This document shows positions 24,608 through 33,419 of a stretch of DNA of 64,000 bases, piece after piece; position 1 is the stretch's first letter; each line of letters starts with the position of its first letter. Location of the stretch: positions 248,001-312,000 of the forward strand of contig NZ_VIWO01000001.1 in the NCBI RefSeq assembly GCF_007829335.1, given 5' to 3'. Origin of the DNA: Chitinophaga polysaccharea (GTDB taxonomy: Bacteria; Bacteroidota; Bacteroidia; Chitinophagales; Chitinophagaceae). The notes beneath the pieces are model-generated. The model searched no databases. It was not told the origin of the DNA and was given only the letters and a program-made list of their open reading frames with translations. A program made the position numbers and the translations under genes.

Positions 24608-25380
24608 AAAAACAGTGGCAGCTCTTGCTTACCGCTATTATGTTTTATACTCGTTTACCCGTTCCCGTTAATACACCTTATCACCCGGATATGCTCAATC
24701 AGGCTACCCGCTATCTGCCGCTTGTAGGCTGGATAGTGGCGGGCTGTATGATAGGCGTACTATATGTATTATCTAATATTGCTCCTCCTATGGTCAGCAT
24801 CCTGCTGGCACTCATTACGGGTATCTGGGCTACCGGCGCCTTTCATGAAGACGGCTTTGCCGATATGTGCGATGGCTTTGGCGGTGGCTGGACCAAAGAA
24901 AAGATACTCGACATCATGAAAGACAGTCGCATTGGCACCTATGGTATGCTGGGGCTCCTGTTGCTGATGGCTCTCAAATTCCTGTGTTTGCGGGAACTAC
25001 CGATATTCGGCGTGATGCTGACTATATTAGCGGCACAGCCATTGAGCCGATTTATGGCAGTAACGGTGATATATACCCACCAATATGTTCGTGAAAATGA
25101 GGATAGTAAGGCCAAACCCATTGCCAAGGGGATTAGCTTAACAGGGCTCCTCACAGCAGGTATATGGGGATGTGTACCTTTTGCGGCCATCATCTTATAC
25201 CTGCAGAATTATACCTTGCTACTCACGATACCGGCCTTGTTACTGGCGCGCTGGTACCTAGTACGGCTCATGAAAAAATGGATTGGCGGCTATACAGGCG
25301 ACTGCCTCGGAGCAGTACAACAGGTATCGGAAGTGGTCATTTATTTATGCTTTTGTATTCTCACATGGAAATATATTTAG
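24604..25380 (+). CDS. cobS: adenosylcobinamide-GDP ribazoletransferase
   Basis: 258 residues, with about six or seven membrane helices. The diagnostic motif GAFHEDGFADMCDGFGGG (about 80) and KDSRIGTYGMLGL (about 103) identify CobS, the inner-membrane enzyme that joins adenosylcobinamide-GDP to alpha-ribazole (phosphate), completing cobalamin. It overlaps cobT by 4 nt and cobC by 16 nt. Confidence 0.96.
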   Translation: MKKQWQLLLTAIMFYTRLPVPVNTPYHPDMLNQATRYLPLVGWIVAGCMIGVLYVLSNIAPPMVSILLALITGIWATGAFHEDGFADMCDGFGGGWTKEKILDIMKDSRIGTYGMLGLLLLMALKFLCLRELPIFGVMLTILAAQPLSRFMAVTVIYTHQYVRENEDSKAKPIAKGISLTGLLTAGIWGCVPFAAIILYLQNYTLLLTIPALLLARWYLVRLMKKWIGGYTGDCLGAVQQVSEVVIYLCFCILTWKYI

Positions 25381-25922
25381 TCCGGCATACCACGCCGGCA
25401 ATTGAAAGTGGTGTTTGCTATGGTGCATCTGATGTGGATGTAGCTGCAAGTTTTGATACAGAAGTGGCCAGGATAAAGCCTTTACTCCCTGCTAAACCTC
25501 TGGAAGTATATACCAGCCCATTGCAGCGTTGCGAAAAGCTGGCAGCCACCTTATTTGGCGATACCTATACGAAAGACGACCGGCTGAAAGAGATGAATTT
25601 TGGTGACTGGGAAATGCTGCCCTGGGATAATATCAGCCGCACTGCTTTGCGCAAATGGGCGGATAATGTAGTCTTTGAGCATATTCCGGGAGGAGAAAGT
25701 TATGAAGAATTATATGTTCGTAGTATACAGCTATTGGAAGAAATAATGGCCAAAGGAAAAGACGCTGTTTTGGTGACCCATGGCGGGGTGATCCGCTGTA
25801 TACTGGCGCATGTGACCGATACTGCCCTCGTGGATGCGTTCGATATTTTGGTGGATTATGGCCATATTTCTTACTTACAGGTAAAAAATGAAGAGATAAA
25901 AGTGATATTTTCTAATTTATAA
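25365..25922 (+). CDS. cobC: alpha-ribazole phosphatase (histidine phosphatase family)
   Basis: 185 residues from ATG 25365 (MEIYLVRHTTPAIESG). Phosphoglycerate-mutase-like fold: catalytic RH at the N-terminus (about 8), YTSPLQRCEKLA (about 50), EMNFGDWEML and the second histidine in VLVTHGGVIRCI (about 140). In this position it is CobC, removing phosphate from alpha-ribazole phosphate or adenosylcobalamin phosphate. The in-frame extension to 25164 is antisense-free but lies wholly inside cobS and is rejected. Confidence 0.92.
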   Translation: MEIYLVRHTTPAIESGVCYGASDVDVAASFDTEVARIKPLLPAKPLEVYTSPLQRCEKLAATLFGDTYTKDDRLKEMNFGDWEMLPWDNISRTALRKWADNVVFEHIPGGESYEELYVRSIQLLEEIMAKGKDAVLVTHGGVIRCILAHVTDTALVDAFDILVDYGHISYLQVKNEEIKVIFSNL

Positions 25923-26003
25923 GTAATTGCCAACAAATCAATTATGTTAAAATTTTTAAATATCTCCCTAAAAAACAAAAAAACTGGTATTTCGTGCTAA
26001 CTT

Positions 26004-26011
26004 TATGTTTG
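26004..26011 (+). promoter_or_regulatory. -7 element of tatA
   Basis: TATGTTTG fits TAnnTTTG. The leader to ATG 26047 would be about 30 nt. The region upstream is A-rich; no clear -33 TTTG. Confidence 0.5.
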
Positions 26012-26046
26012 CATATACCTTAAGAACACAATTTAAAACTGTTATA

Positions 26047-26262
26047 ATGACAACATCTTTTCTGAATATCCCGCTTTTGTTTTTGCAGGAAATAGGTATC
26101 AAAGAATTGCTGCTGATAGCATTAGTAGTACTGTTATTGTTTGGTGGTAAGAAGATACCTGAGCTGATGCGTGGTTTGGGTAGCGGCATACGTGAATTTA
26201 AAGATGCCAAAGATGAGCCAACAAAGAAAGGAAGCAGCGCTGATGCTGATGCAAAAAGCTAA
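26047..26262 (+). CDS. tatA: Sec-independent protein translocase TatA/E
   Basis: 71 residues from ATG 26047. A short N-terminal membrane helix (about 5-36, [20 protein letters not shown]) is followed by the conserved [20 protein letters not shown] amphipathic helix and a charged tail, the standard TatA/E layout. It would form the protein-conducting pore for folded proteins with TatC, which is not in the window. It is a single gene with its own terminator. Confidence 0.93.
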   Translation: MTTSFLNIPLLFLQEIGIKELLLIALVVLLLFGGKKIPELMRGLGSGIREFKDAKDEPTKKGSSADADAKS

Positions 26263-26285
26263 TTAGATTCCTGTTATAAAGACAT

Positions 26286-26328
26286 AAAAGGCAAACCGTT
26301 CATATCGTATGAGCGATTTGCCTTTTTT
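26286..26328. terminator. intrinsic terminator after tatA (possibly bidirectional)
   Basis: Outer arms AAAAGGCAAA and TTTGCCTTTT plus an inner 8-bp stem (CGTTCATA/TATGAGCG with one G-T) and T6. A-tract on the other side would let it also serve the convergent DUF5690 gene. Confidence 0.88.
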
Positions 26329-26341
26329 AATTTCTCCTTTT

Positions 26342-27667
26342 TTAGGCCGCCATCCGTACTTCTTCACTAAATCCCGGAGTGCTTCTATTGTTCACTGATT
26401 CATATCTTTTTTTAAAATACCAGGCGGCTACTATCATCATTACAATACCGGTAACGGATACACTAATCACCGCATCTATGAAAAACTGGCTCCAGGACAG
26501 GGATACGCCACTGAAATTTTTAAATAACATCACGGTTACGCTTCCCAGGTAACCAAAAGAATCGGCTACATAAATAATAAACCCCACGTTGCTTACATAC
26601 CTGAACACTGCTATCAGCCGCTCGAAGAAAATACAGTTGAAGGGAATATATCCCATATAAAGTCCCAGCCCGGTCAGGGTCATCCACCAAACCGGATCCA
26701 GGCGATGCTGGCGGAACATCAGGGTACTAACCAACGCAATAAGAAAGCCACTGATTACAATAATATGATTCAGCATAAAAGCATGGAAATTATTTCTGAC
26801 AAATACCAGCAAGCTCATAATCAGGATAATAGCAATAGAAATGGGAATTTCTGTTTGGGTAAATATTCCGGCCTCGGAGCCATAACCCAGGTCCTTCCAT
26901 ATGTCAGCAGCAAAATTATCACGCATATCTCTTAATACTGTCAATAACACATAAGACGCAATCAGCAATACCAATCCGGGTAAAAAGGCCTGCAGAAAGC
27001 TTTTACGCTCCTGTTTATTCATAGGCGCCCGCCTGGTTCTGAGGCGTTCGTCTTCTGCGGATGGCGGTGGAATTTGTTCCAACAACACCACGAAAATTAC
27101 GATCGGCACGACGAATATCAATCCGGTCACAAAAGGCATCCAATATTCCGTTACATGCCAGTCTACCACGGTCATCTTCCCCACCGACTTCACAAAACCA
27201 GAAGAAAAAATAAAGCTGATAGACAATACAGCCCCCATAAACTCCGTGCTGCGCCGCCCTTCCAGGTAACTGAATACCAGACCCCAGATCATTCCCAGGG
27301 GAAACCCATTGATGAATAAAAATACAATGTTATAAGGAGCAGGCACCAGGGCGAAGCCTAGTAATGCCAGCCAGGAGATAGCAATTAGTAATAAAATGCT
27401 CTGCGCACGCCTGTTACCTTTCATTTCTGCAATGAAACGGATACCATAAAACTTGCTGCAGGCATAACCAATTGTTTGCGTGATCACCAGCCATATCTTA
27501 TAGTCGATCCCCAGGAAAGTGGCCCCCTCGAAAATCCCGGATGTAAAGGGTTTCCTGAAGGCATACATACAGGAGTAGGTGCCAAAAGCCACCAGGGCAG
27601 CATATAATGAAAACGTAAGATGATGGGCATTTTGCAACCGCTTCCGCAACCAGGTAATATTCAGCAT
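26342..27667 (-). CDS. DUF5690 family MFS-like transporter
   Basis: 441 residues from ATG 27667 (MLNITWLRKRL) with about 12 membrane helices. The opening FSLYAALVAFGTYSCMYAFR and the PLGMIWGLVFSYLEGRR motif (about 130) fit DUF5690, a Bacteroidota membrane family related to the major facilitator superfamily; substrates are unknown. The longer reading from 27727 would start inside the promoter. A 60-bp promoter block upstream is shared, at the same spacing, with susC nearby, suggesting that it carries the imported nutrient across the inner membrane. Confidence 0.85.
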   Translation of the reverse strand: MLNITWLRKRLQNAHHLTFSLYAALVAFGTYSCMYAFRKPFTSGIFEGATFLGIDYKIWLVITQTIGYACSKFYGIRFIAEMKGNRRAQSILLLIAISWLALLGFALVPAPYNIVFLFINGFPLGMIWGLVFSYLEGRRSTEFMGAVLSISFIFSSGFVKSVGKMTVVDWHVTEYWMPFVTGLIFVVPIVIFVVLLEQIPPPSAEDERLRTRRAPMNKQERKSFLQAFLPGLVLLIASYVLLTVLRDMRDNFAADIWKDLGYGSEAGIFTQTEIPISIAIILIMSLLVFVRNNFHAFMLNHIIVISGFLIALVSTLMFRQHRLDPVWWMTLTGLGLYMGYIPFNCIFFERLIAVFRYVSNVGFIIYVADSFGYLGSVTVMLFKNFSGVSLSWSQFFIDAVISVSVTGIVMMIVAAWYFKKRYESVNNRSTPGFSEEVRMAA

Positions 27668-27686
27668 CGTAACAAATGGTTTGGGA

Positions 27687-27746
27687 CAAAGGTGCAGGTC
27701 CAATGTAAACGGAATGTTAACAAACACTGAACTTAATGTTAAGTAT
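27687..27746 (-). promoter_or_regulatory. promoter/operator block of DUF5690 gene (copy B)
   Basis: In the minus-strand direction: ATACTTAACATTAA, then TTAACA, then ATTGGACC, then CACCTTTG at the -7 position, about 15 nt of leader before ATG 27667. It matches the susC block at 46 of 60 positions without gaps. It includes the perfect palindrome ACTTAATGTTAAGT (27731-27744). The -7 is weak (first T missing) and no TTTG is at -33, suggesting an activator-dependent promoter. Confidence 0.7.
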
Positions 27747-27765
27747 TATTAAACATCAATTACAT

Positions 27766-27798
27766 GAAGAAGGCTATGGAATATCCATAGCCATTCTT
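27766..27798 (-). terminator. intrinsic terminator after susD
   Basis: GGCTATGGA (27772-27780) and TCCATAGCC (27784-27792) with flanking GAAGAA/TTCTTC pairing, just downstream of the susD-like stop at 27820 on the minus strand; T-rich 3' flank. Confidence 0.7.
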
Positions 27799-27819
27799 CT
27801 ATTTGAAACAACCATTTTG

Positions 27820-29406
27820 TTATTTCAGCAGCCACATACTGCCGTTGATATCATCGGTAGTACCGCCAAACTGGCTTTGCAGCGCGGCGGTCCAGTTAAT
27901 TGTATTAGAGGAACGTTCTGCATCAGGATATTTAAAGCGCTTGGGAATGACACCGCTATTGCCAGTACCCGTACCTACTGTAAAGGCGGGTACCCCGGTT
28001 CTTCTCCAGTTATTATAAGCTTCCCATCCGGAATTTTCGAAGAACGCCAGGTACTTCTGCGTCAGGATCTGTGTGAGCCCCTGGGCATTATCTCCCTTGT
28101 ACATCACAGCAGCCTGCTTATAGTACACATTTTCGAAATCAAACGGAATTTCATAACGCTTACCACCATACGTTTTTACTACAGCGCCCGGTGCTTCGGC
28201 AGGAATACCATAGAAACCCAGGGAAGCCTTGATACCTTTTTTATACCATGTTTCGGCATTACCACTAATCCATCCACGATTAATCGCCTCTGCCATGTTA
28301 AAACACAATTCCGGGAAACCCAGGAGTACACCCGGCTCCGCGGCGTAGTTGCTGTAATACCGGCTACGGCTGCGCACAGAATATTCTGCCGTATCCACAT
28401 TAGACATGTTGGAGGACATGCTCGATTGGCTGATACCCGGATCAGCACCCACATAGGCGGTAATATCTGTTGGTAATTTACCCAGCTTATTCAGCTGCTT
28501 GGTAGCCGGCTCGGCAGTGATATACGCACGTGGGTCACTCAAACTCACCAGGGTATTGAGGTAGGTGGCCGACATATTATAACGGGTAGCATCAAAACCC
28601 AGGTTATCCGGGTTAGATGGATACTTGTTGATATTGTTATAAATGAACTGCAGATTCTGGTCCATTGACTCTATTACAGGATATTTAGTAGGATTACTAA
28701 CGATATCCTTAAACTGCTGGGCTACCTTCAGGTCTGTATCTGCTGTTTTTCGGCTCAGGGCAATCAATACCCGCAAACGCAAGGTGTTTACTGCGCGTTG
28801 CCATCTGCTCATATCATTTCCATAATAGAAATCGCCTTTCAGCAATTGTCCTTCTGCCGTAGCGCTTTTATCAGGGTTAGCAATCTGTTGTGCCAATTGC
28901 GTATTGGCATCTTCCAGCCATTGCAGGATCTGTACAAAAACTGCTTTCTGGTTATCATATACCGGGGTCAGGTTTGTTTTACCCTGTAAGGCAGCTTTCA
29001 TTGGCAGATCACCCACCAGGTTAGTTAAGCGGTAAAAGAACCAGGCACGGAAGAACTTACCCAGCGCGGTATACGGATTTACAGCCTGGCCGCCTAAACG
29101 CAACGCTTCACTTTCCATCTGCTGCACGTTACTCATGGAATAATAGCTGTTAAAATCAGCGCCACCCCAGTCATAGCGTTGATCGCCATAATAGTTATAG
29201 TTGCAGCAATCAAATTGGTTCCAGCGCATTACGTTACTCCAGGGTTTATCGGAGTTCATATCCGACAATACGCCACCTAACACCAGGCTGGGCGGAGTTT
29301 GAGAAGGTTTATTCGTATTGATAGCATAGTCTTCAAATTGCTTATTACAACCGCTCATCACAGCACCAGTGATCGCAACGAAGGCTAATATTTTAAATGA
29401 TTTCAT
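27820..29406 (-). CDS. SusD/RagB-like nutrient-binding outer membrane lipoprotein (SusD-like 2)
   Basis: 528 residues. Lipoprotein signal MKSFKILAFVAITGAVMSGC (Cys 20). The YGDLP-like segment VGDLPMKAALQGK (about 130), the FFRAWFFYRLTNL helix and the C-terminal EAYNNWRRTGVPA are typical of the SusD-like 2 branch. It caps the SusC-like channel on the cell surface and binds the substrate before import. It follows susC by 28 bp, so one transcript. The substrate is unknown; no glycoside hydrolase or peptidase gene is adjacent. Confidence 0.92.
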   Translation of the reverse strand: MKSFKILAFVAITGAVMSGCNKQFEDYAINTNKPSQTPPSLVLGGVLSDMNSDKPWSNVMRWNQFDCCNYNYYGDQRYDWGGADFNSYYSMSNVQQMESEALRLGGQAVNPYTALGKFFRAWFFYRLTNLVGDLPMKAALQGKTNLTPVYDNQKAVFVQILQWLEDANTQLAQQIANPDKSATAEGQLLKGDFYYGNDMSRWQRAVNTLRLRVLIALSRKTADTDLKVAQQFKDIVSNPTKYPVIESMDQNLQFIYNNINKYPSNPDNLGFDATRYNMSATYLNTLVSLSDPRAYITAEPATKQLNKLGKLPTDITAYVGADPGISQSSMSSNMSNVDTAEYSVRSRSRYYSNYAAEPGVLLGFPELCFNMAEAINRGWISGNAETWYKKGIKASLGFYGIPAEAPGAVVKTYGGKRYEIPFDFENVYYKQAAVMYKGDNAQGLTQILTQKYLAFFENSGWEAYNNWRRTGVPAFTVGTGTGNSGVIPKRFKYPDAERSSNTINWTAALQSQFGGTTDDINGSMWLLK

Positions 29407-29434
29407 ACAAAGCTTGTTTAATAAATGAGCGTGA

Positions 29435-32400
29435 TCAGAATGTAAGATTTACGTTGAAGCCATAACGTTTAGTCGTAGGCGATTGCAGGGTAGATATACC
29501 CTGTGTACCAGGATACTGGTCGATATCCACATCCTTGTTCTTAGCAAAGTACAGGAGATTTCTACCTACGAAGGAGATATTTGCTCCCCGGATAAACGTT
29601 CCTTTCAGCATATTGGCAGGTAAAGCATAACCGATCGTTACTTCTCTCAGTTTAGCAAAAGTTTTGCTGATCAGGTTGGCTTCATTGGTTTTATAGTACA
29701 CGCTGATATAATCCTGCAGGAATGCTTTGGTAGTATTCGGAGCATACTGCAACTTGTCGTAGTTGGTTACATTTCCGTTGTTATCATACTGGATAGGTAT
29801 ACCATTGCTCACTACCACGCCATCGCCCAGGTATGATTTCACGCCTTTATAATCCTGGTAACGAGCATCTCCCATGGCCCCTTGTGTGGTAAGAATATTA
29901 CGGCCACCGCGGAAAGTTTGCTGTTGAATATAATCAATCATGCTACCACCTACGCGTCCATCGAACTGGAAGCTCAGACTTACACCTTTGTAACTGAAAC
30001 TGTTGTTCACACCCCAAACCCAATCTGGATTGGCATATCCCAGGAATTGCGGAGTAGAATTCACTACCGGACGTCCATCATCTCCATTGATAATTTGTCC
30101 GCTCTGGTTTCTTACAAACTTGCTACCGTAGATTTTATCCACCCTGTCGCCCACGCCGGTATAAGCATCCAGCTTAGTTTCACCATCATAAATACTGATA
30201 TACTTTTCCTGGAAAGTAGACCAGTTGGCGGTGATATTCCAGTTCAGGCCATTGGGATTCCTGAGTGGGCTACCATTCAGGGTAAACTCATATCCTACCT
30301 TGCGGGTGTTCACACCATTGATACGGTTTTTCGCAAACCCGGTAGAACTTGGGATAATCACGTCATAGATCTGTGGACCGTTCTTGCTGGTAAAGTAAGT
30401 AGCGTCTATGCCTATACGGTTTTTGAGGAAGCGGATATCTAATCCGGTTTCAAAAACCTTGGTAGCAAATGGGTTCAGGTCAGGATTAGCAATTGTTTGG
30501 GAAACATAAGCGCCTGCCTGATTCTGGTATACCGGGAGAACGTTGTAAAATTTAGTGTTGAAAATCGGACCATCATAGGAAGACTGATACTCCGCACCAT
30601 ATCCCAGCGGATAGCTGGCCAGCGGCGTAGCGCCTATAGTAGCCTGGGTAAATCCACCTTTTACATTGGCGTAAGATCCTCTCAGTTTCAGGAAGGATAC
30701 TATCTCTGGCAGTTGTACATAATCAGATACTACGGTACTGATAGCTACTGAAGGATAGGAATATACGTTATTGTGGGGAGGCAAACTGGAGTTTTTGTCG
30801 AAACGATCGGTGAGCGAGATGGTTGCATACTTACCCAGGTCAATATCTACATAACCATACGCGCTCAATACCAGCATCTGGGCCGAATAGTTGGTAGCAA
30901 ACAGCGGATCACGGCTATTGGCAAAGCCATACCATCCGGGGGCATTCAGGTAGTTAGTGGTTACAAAGCTGGAATTATACCGGTATGAACGGGCGTTGGC
31001 GCCAACAGACGCATGAATACCTATTTTACGGGGGAATACATTGGTATAAGACAACAGTAAGTCGGTGTTGTTTTCAAACAACGAGCGTTTGTCTTCCCGG
31101 TAGTTACCTTTACCTTCTTCCATGCCATAAGGGTGCGCAGAAAAAGGCACCTTTTCATTTCTCATCAGGTCGTAGGTGGTCACCTGTGTGCGGGCCAGCA
31201 GCTCCAGTTTATCACTGAACTTATAATTCAGTTTGGCATAACCGTTAACATCTGTTTTGTAATGTCCGCGCAACCATTCGTAGGTCATAAACCATGGGTT
31301 GTGATAGCGCTGGTATTCTGCGTATATCGACTGGATACCTTCTTTACCTGGTTGCCAGTAGTTACGCATATCATCCATGCTCCAGTCGGCGCCGGCCCAG
31401 ATCAGGGTATTATAAATGATACTGTTGGGGCCATACGTCACATCCGGGAAGTTGTTGGTGTACTGGCGGTTGTAATTCATGTAGGCATCGAGGCGCAGGC
31501 GGGAGCTGAAATTATAACCCGCGGAGATATTGAAGTTGGTAATGTTTAAAGAGGTGTTGGGCACAATTCCTTTCTGGTAGGAGTGTGACAGGGAGAAGCG
31601 CAAATCGGCTTTCTCCGTGTGAGAAGAAACGGCGATGTTGTTGGTGCTAAGCATGCCTGTTTGCAGGAAGCGCTGCAGGTTGTTTTTACCGCGTGCTATC
31701 CATGGCGTACCGGTGCGTTTACCGGTAGCAGGGTCCACGGGACTATCGTATTGGGGGATTAATTGCCCTTCAAACTTTGGTCCCCATACATCGTAGTCGC
31801 CATCGTTGGTTCCGTTTCCTTTACCGTCTACAAATGCGTATTTACCATGGTCGCCGGGGCCGTACTCATCCTGTACTTTGGGGATGGCATTGAATCCTTT
31901 TTCGAACATGGTGCTGGAGTTAAAGTCAATAGACAGGCCGCGTTTGTCTTTGGTTCCTTTTTTAGTGGTGATCATGATAGCGCCATTCAGGCCGCGGGAG
32001 CCATACAAAGCGGAGGCAGTAACGCCTTTCAGTACCGTATAGCTTTCAATATCATCGGGGGAAATGTTCCAGGTATCGGAGTTAATAGGTACGCCATCTA
32101 CTACATAGAGTCCGATGTTATTACCTCTTAATAATACCTGTGGGGCGGCTAATAGTTCAGCGGAAGCACCTACGGTAAGACCGGCTACTTTTCCGACTAA
32201 TCCGTTAACAGGATTGGGTTCACGGGCTTTTACCATGTCGGCGCCTTTTACTTCCTGAACGGCATAACCTACCCGTTTTACTTCTTTTCGTATACCCAGG
32301 GCTGTAACTACTACTTCATCCAATGCTTTTTTGTCGGGTTGCAGGGTAATAGTAATGTCGGTGGCTCCTTTGAGCGGAAATTGCTGAGGGAGGAAGCCGA

Positions 32401-32644
32401 TAAAAGTGATTTCGAGTACCCCATTGCCCGGGGCAGAAAGGGCGAAGTTACCGTTGGCATCTGTTACCGCTCCGCGGTTGGCGCCTAACACTTTCACCGT
32501 AGCACCGATAACAGGCTGGCGGTCGTCGCCTGAAATAACCTTTCCGGTAATGGCTTGTTGTGCAAAGACTGATGAGCTGATAAGCAGCAGCAATAGCAGG
32601 GCGTGTAGCTGCCTTTTGAGCGCACGACGTAGATTTGATTGCAT
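29435..32644 (-). CDS. SusC/RagA-type TonB-dependent outer membrane transporter
   Basis: 1069 residues. Signal peptide (about 1-28, LLLLLLISSSVFAQ), carboxypeptidase-regulatory-like domain (about 30-105, with DANGNFALSAPGNG), TonB box LDEVVVTALGIRKE (about 112), plug (GADMVKAREPNPVNGLVGKV, LLRGNNIGLYVVDGVPI, SALYGSRGLNGAIMITTKKG) and a large barrel ending in GFNVNLTF. It imports a ligand with the SusD-like protein. The genes upstream and around point to control by the XRE-cupin regulator rather than an ECF sigma/anti-sigma pair. Confidence 0.95.
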   Translation of the reverse strand: MQSNLRRALKRQLHALLLLLLISSSVFAQQAITGKVISGDDRQPVIGATVKVLGANRGAVTDANGNFALSAPGNGVLEITFIGFLPQQFPLKGATDITITLQPDKKALDEVVVTALGIRKEVKRVGYAVQEVKGADMVKAREPNPVNGLVGKVAGLTVGASAELLAAPQVLLRGNNIGLYVVDGVPINSDTWNISPDDIESYTVLKGVTASALYGSRGLNGAIMITTKKGTKDKRGLSIDFNSSTMFEKGFNAIPKVQDEYGPGDHGKYAFVDGKGNGTNDGDYDVWGPKFEGQLIPQYDSPVDPATGKRTGTPWIARGKNNLQRFLQTGMLSTNNIAVSSHTEKADLRFSLSHSYQKGIVPNTSLNITNFNISAGYNFSSRLRLDAYMNYNRQYTNNFPDVTYGPNSIIYNTLIWAGADWSMDDMRNYWQPGKEGIQSIYAEYQRYHNPWFMTYEWLRGHYKTDVNGYAKLNYKFSDKLELLARTQVTTYDLMRNEKVPFSAHPYGMEEGKGNYREDKRSLFENNTDLLLSYTNVFPRKIGIHASVGANARSYRYNSSFVTTNYLNAPGWYGFANSRDPLFATNYSAQMLVLSAYGYVDIDLGKYATISLTDRFDKNSSLPPHNNVYSYPSVAISTVVSDYVQLPEIVSFLKLRGSYANVKGGFTQATIGATPLASYPLGYGAEYQSSYDGPIFNTKFYNVLPVYQNQAGAYVSQTIANPDLNPFATKVFETGLDIRFLKNRIGIDATYFTSKNGPQIYDVIIPSSTGFAKNRINGVNTRKVGYEFTLNGSPLRNPNGLNWNITANWSTFQEKYISIYDGETKLDAYTGVGDRVDKIYGSKFVRNQSGQIINGDDGRPVVNSTPQFLGYANPDWVWGVNNSFSYKGVSLSFQFDGRVGGSMIDYIQQQTFRGGRNILTTQGAMGDARYQDYKGVKSYLGDGVVVSNGIPIQYDNNGNVTNYDKLQYAPNTTKAFLQDYISVYYKTNEANLISKTFAKLREVTIGYALPANMLKGTFIRGANISFVGRNLLYFAKNKDVDIDQYPGTQGISTLQSPTTKRYGFNVNLTF

Positions 32645-32678
32645 GTAAAGTAGGTTTGGGTAAAATTTTATTTACATG

Positions 32679-32738
32679 CAAAGGTTGGGGTCCAATATGA
32701 CCAGACTGTTAAGTTATACTAAATTTAATGTTAAGTAT
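32679..32738 (-). promoter_or_regulatory. promoter/operator block of susC (copy A)
   Basis: Minus-strand direction: ATACTTAACATTAA, TTAACA, ATTGGACC, AACCTTTG at the -7 position, then about 30 nt leader to the susC ATG. It aligns gap-free over 60 bp with the block in front of the DUF5690 gene (46/60). TGTTAAGT occurs twice (32707 and 32729). It lies between the XRE-cupin regulator gene and susC. Confidence 0.7.
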
Positions 32739-32747
32739 TTGTATATT

Positions 32748-33332
32748 CTATTTCTCTGAATCCAGGAAGAAATATACCACGAGGATCTGGGCATTATCGT
32801 CGCCTATATTGCGGGGTTTATGTCCCAGGCGGCCATCGAAGAAGAGGGAATCGCCTTCTTCGAGGATATATTTTTCATTATCGATGAGATATTCTACCGT
32901 GCCTTTAATGATATATTTATATTCATAGGCGTCTGTTTTCACGGTTTGAGTACGATGGGCCCCCTTCTTTAATTCCAGCAGCACGATGTCTACCGGAAAA
33001 TTTTTTACGTTTTTAGTCAGCACCCGTTTATATACAAATCCTTTGGCCGGCTCCTTTTCAAACTCCTGGTAAGCGGCTTTTTGCTTGATAATTACTTTGG
33101 CGCTTTGCGTATGCTGGTCTATTTCATTGAAGAACTCGTTCATATCCAGGCGCAGCGCCCGGATAATATTGATCAGTACGAGCAGGGACGGCACAGTTCT
33201 GTTATTTTCAATCTGGGAAATCAGTCCTTTGCTCACAGCTGCCCTATCGGCCAACTCCTGGATGGTGATTCCTTTGCTCTTTCTCTTTTCCTTGATCTTA
33301 TTACTGATCTGAATAATAATATCCTCCGTCAT
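32748..33332 (-). CDS. XRE family regulator with C-terminal cupin domain
   Basis: 194 residues. N-terminal HTH_3 (about 8-62: IKEKRKSKGITIQELADRAA, VSKGLISQIENNRTVPSLLV) and a C-terminal cupin (about 115-190: GAHRTQTVKTDAYEYKYIIK, LEEGDSLFFDGRLGHKPRNI). Such regulators sense small molecules through the cupin and often control uptake or catabolism of amino acids or amines. It is 103 bp upstream of susC on the same strand; the conserved block sits in that gap and again before the DUF5690 gene, making it the natural candidate to bind both. Confidence 0.92.
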   Translation of the reverse strand: MTEDIIIQISNKIKEKRKSKGITIQELADRAAVSKGLISQIENNRTVPSLLVLINIIRALRLDMNEFFNEIDQHTQSAKVIIKQKAAYQEFEKEPAKGFVYKRVLTKNVKNFPVDIVLLELKKGAHRTQTVKTDAYEYKYIIKGTVEYLIDNEKYILEEGDSLFFDGRLGHKPRNIGDDNAQILVVYFFLDSEK

Positions 33333-33419
33333 AAAATAGCAGTGTTCAACAAATATAAGCAGAATGCGGCTAGGATAAAACCCAGGCCATTCTAACTATA
33401 TTTACACAAAATAGCACAC

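Noticed and set aside
25164..25364. N-terminal extension of CobC inside cobS
   Set aside because: The phosphatase domain begins at MEIYLVRH; the upstream reading is a shadow of the cobS gene.
29882..32131. Plus-strand open frames opposite susC
   Set aside because: Antisense shadows of a well-supported TonB-dependent transporter gene.
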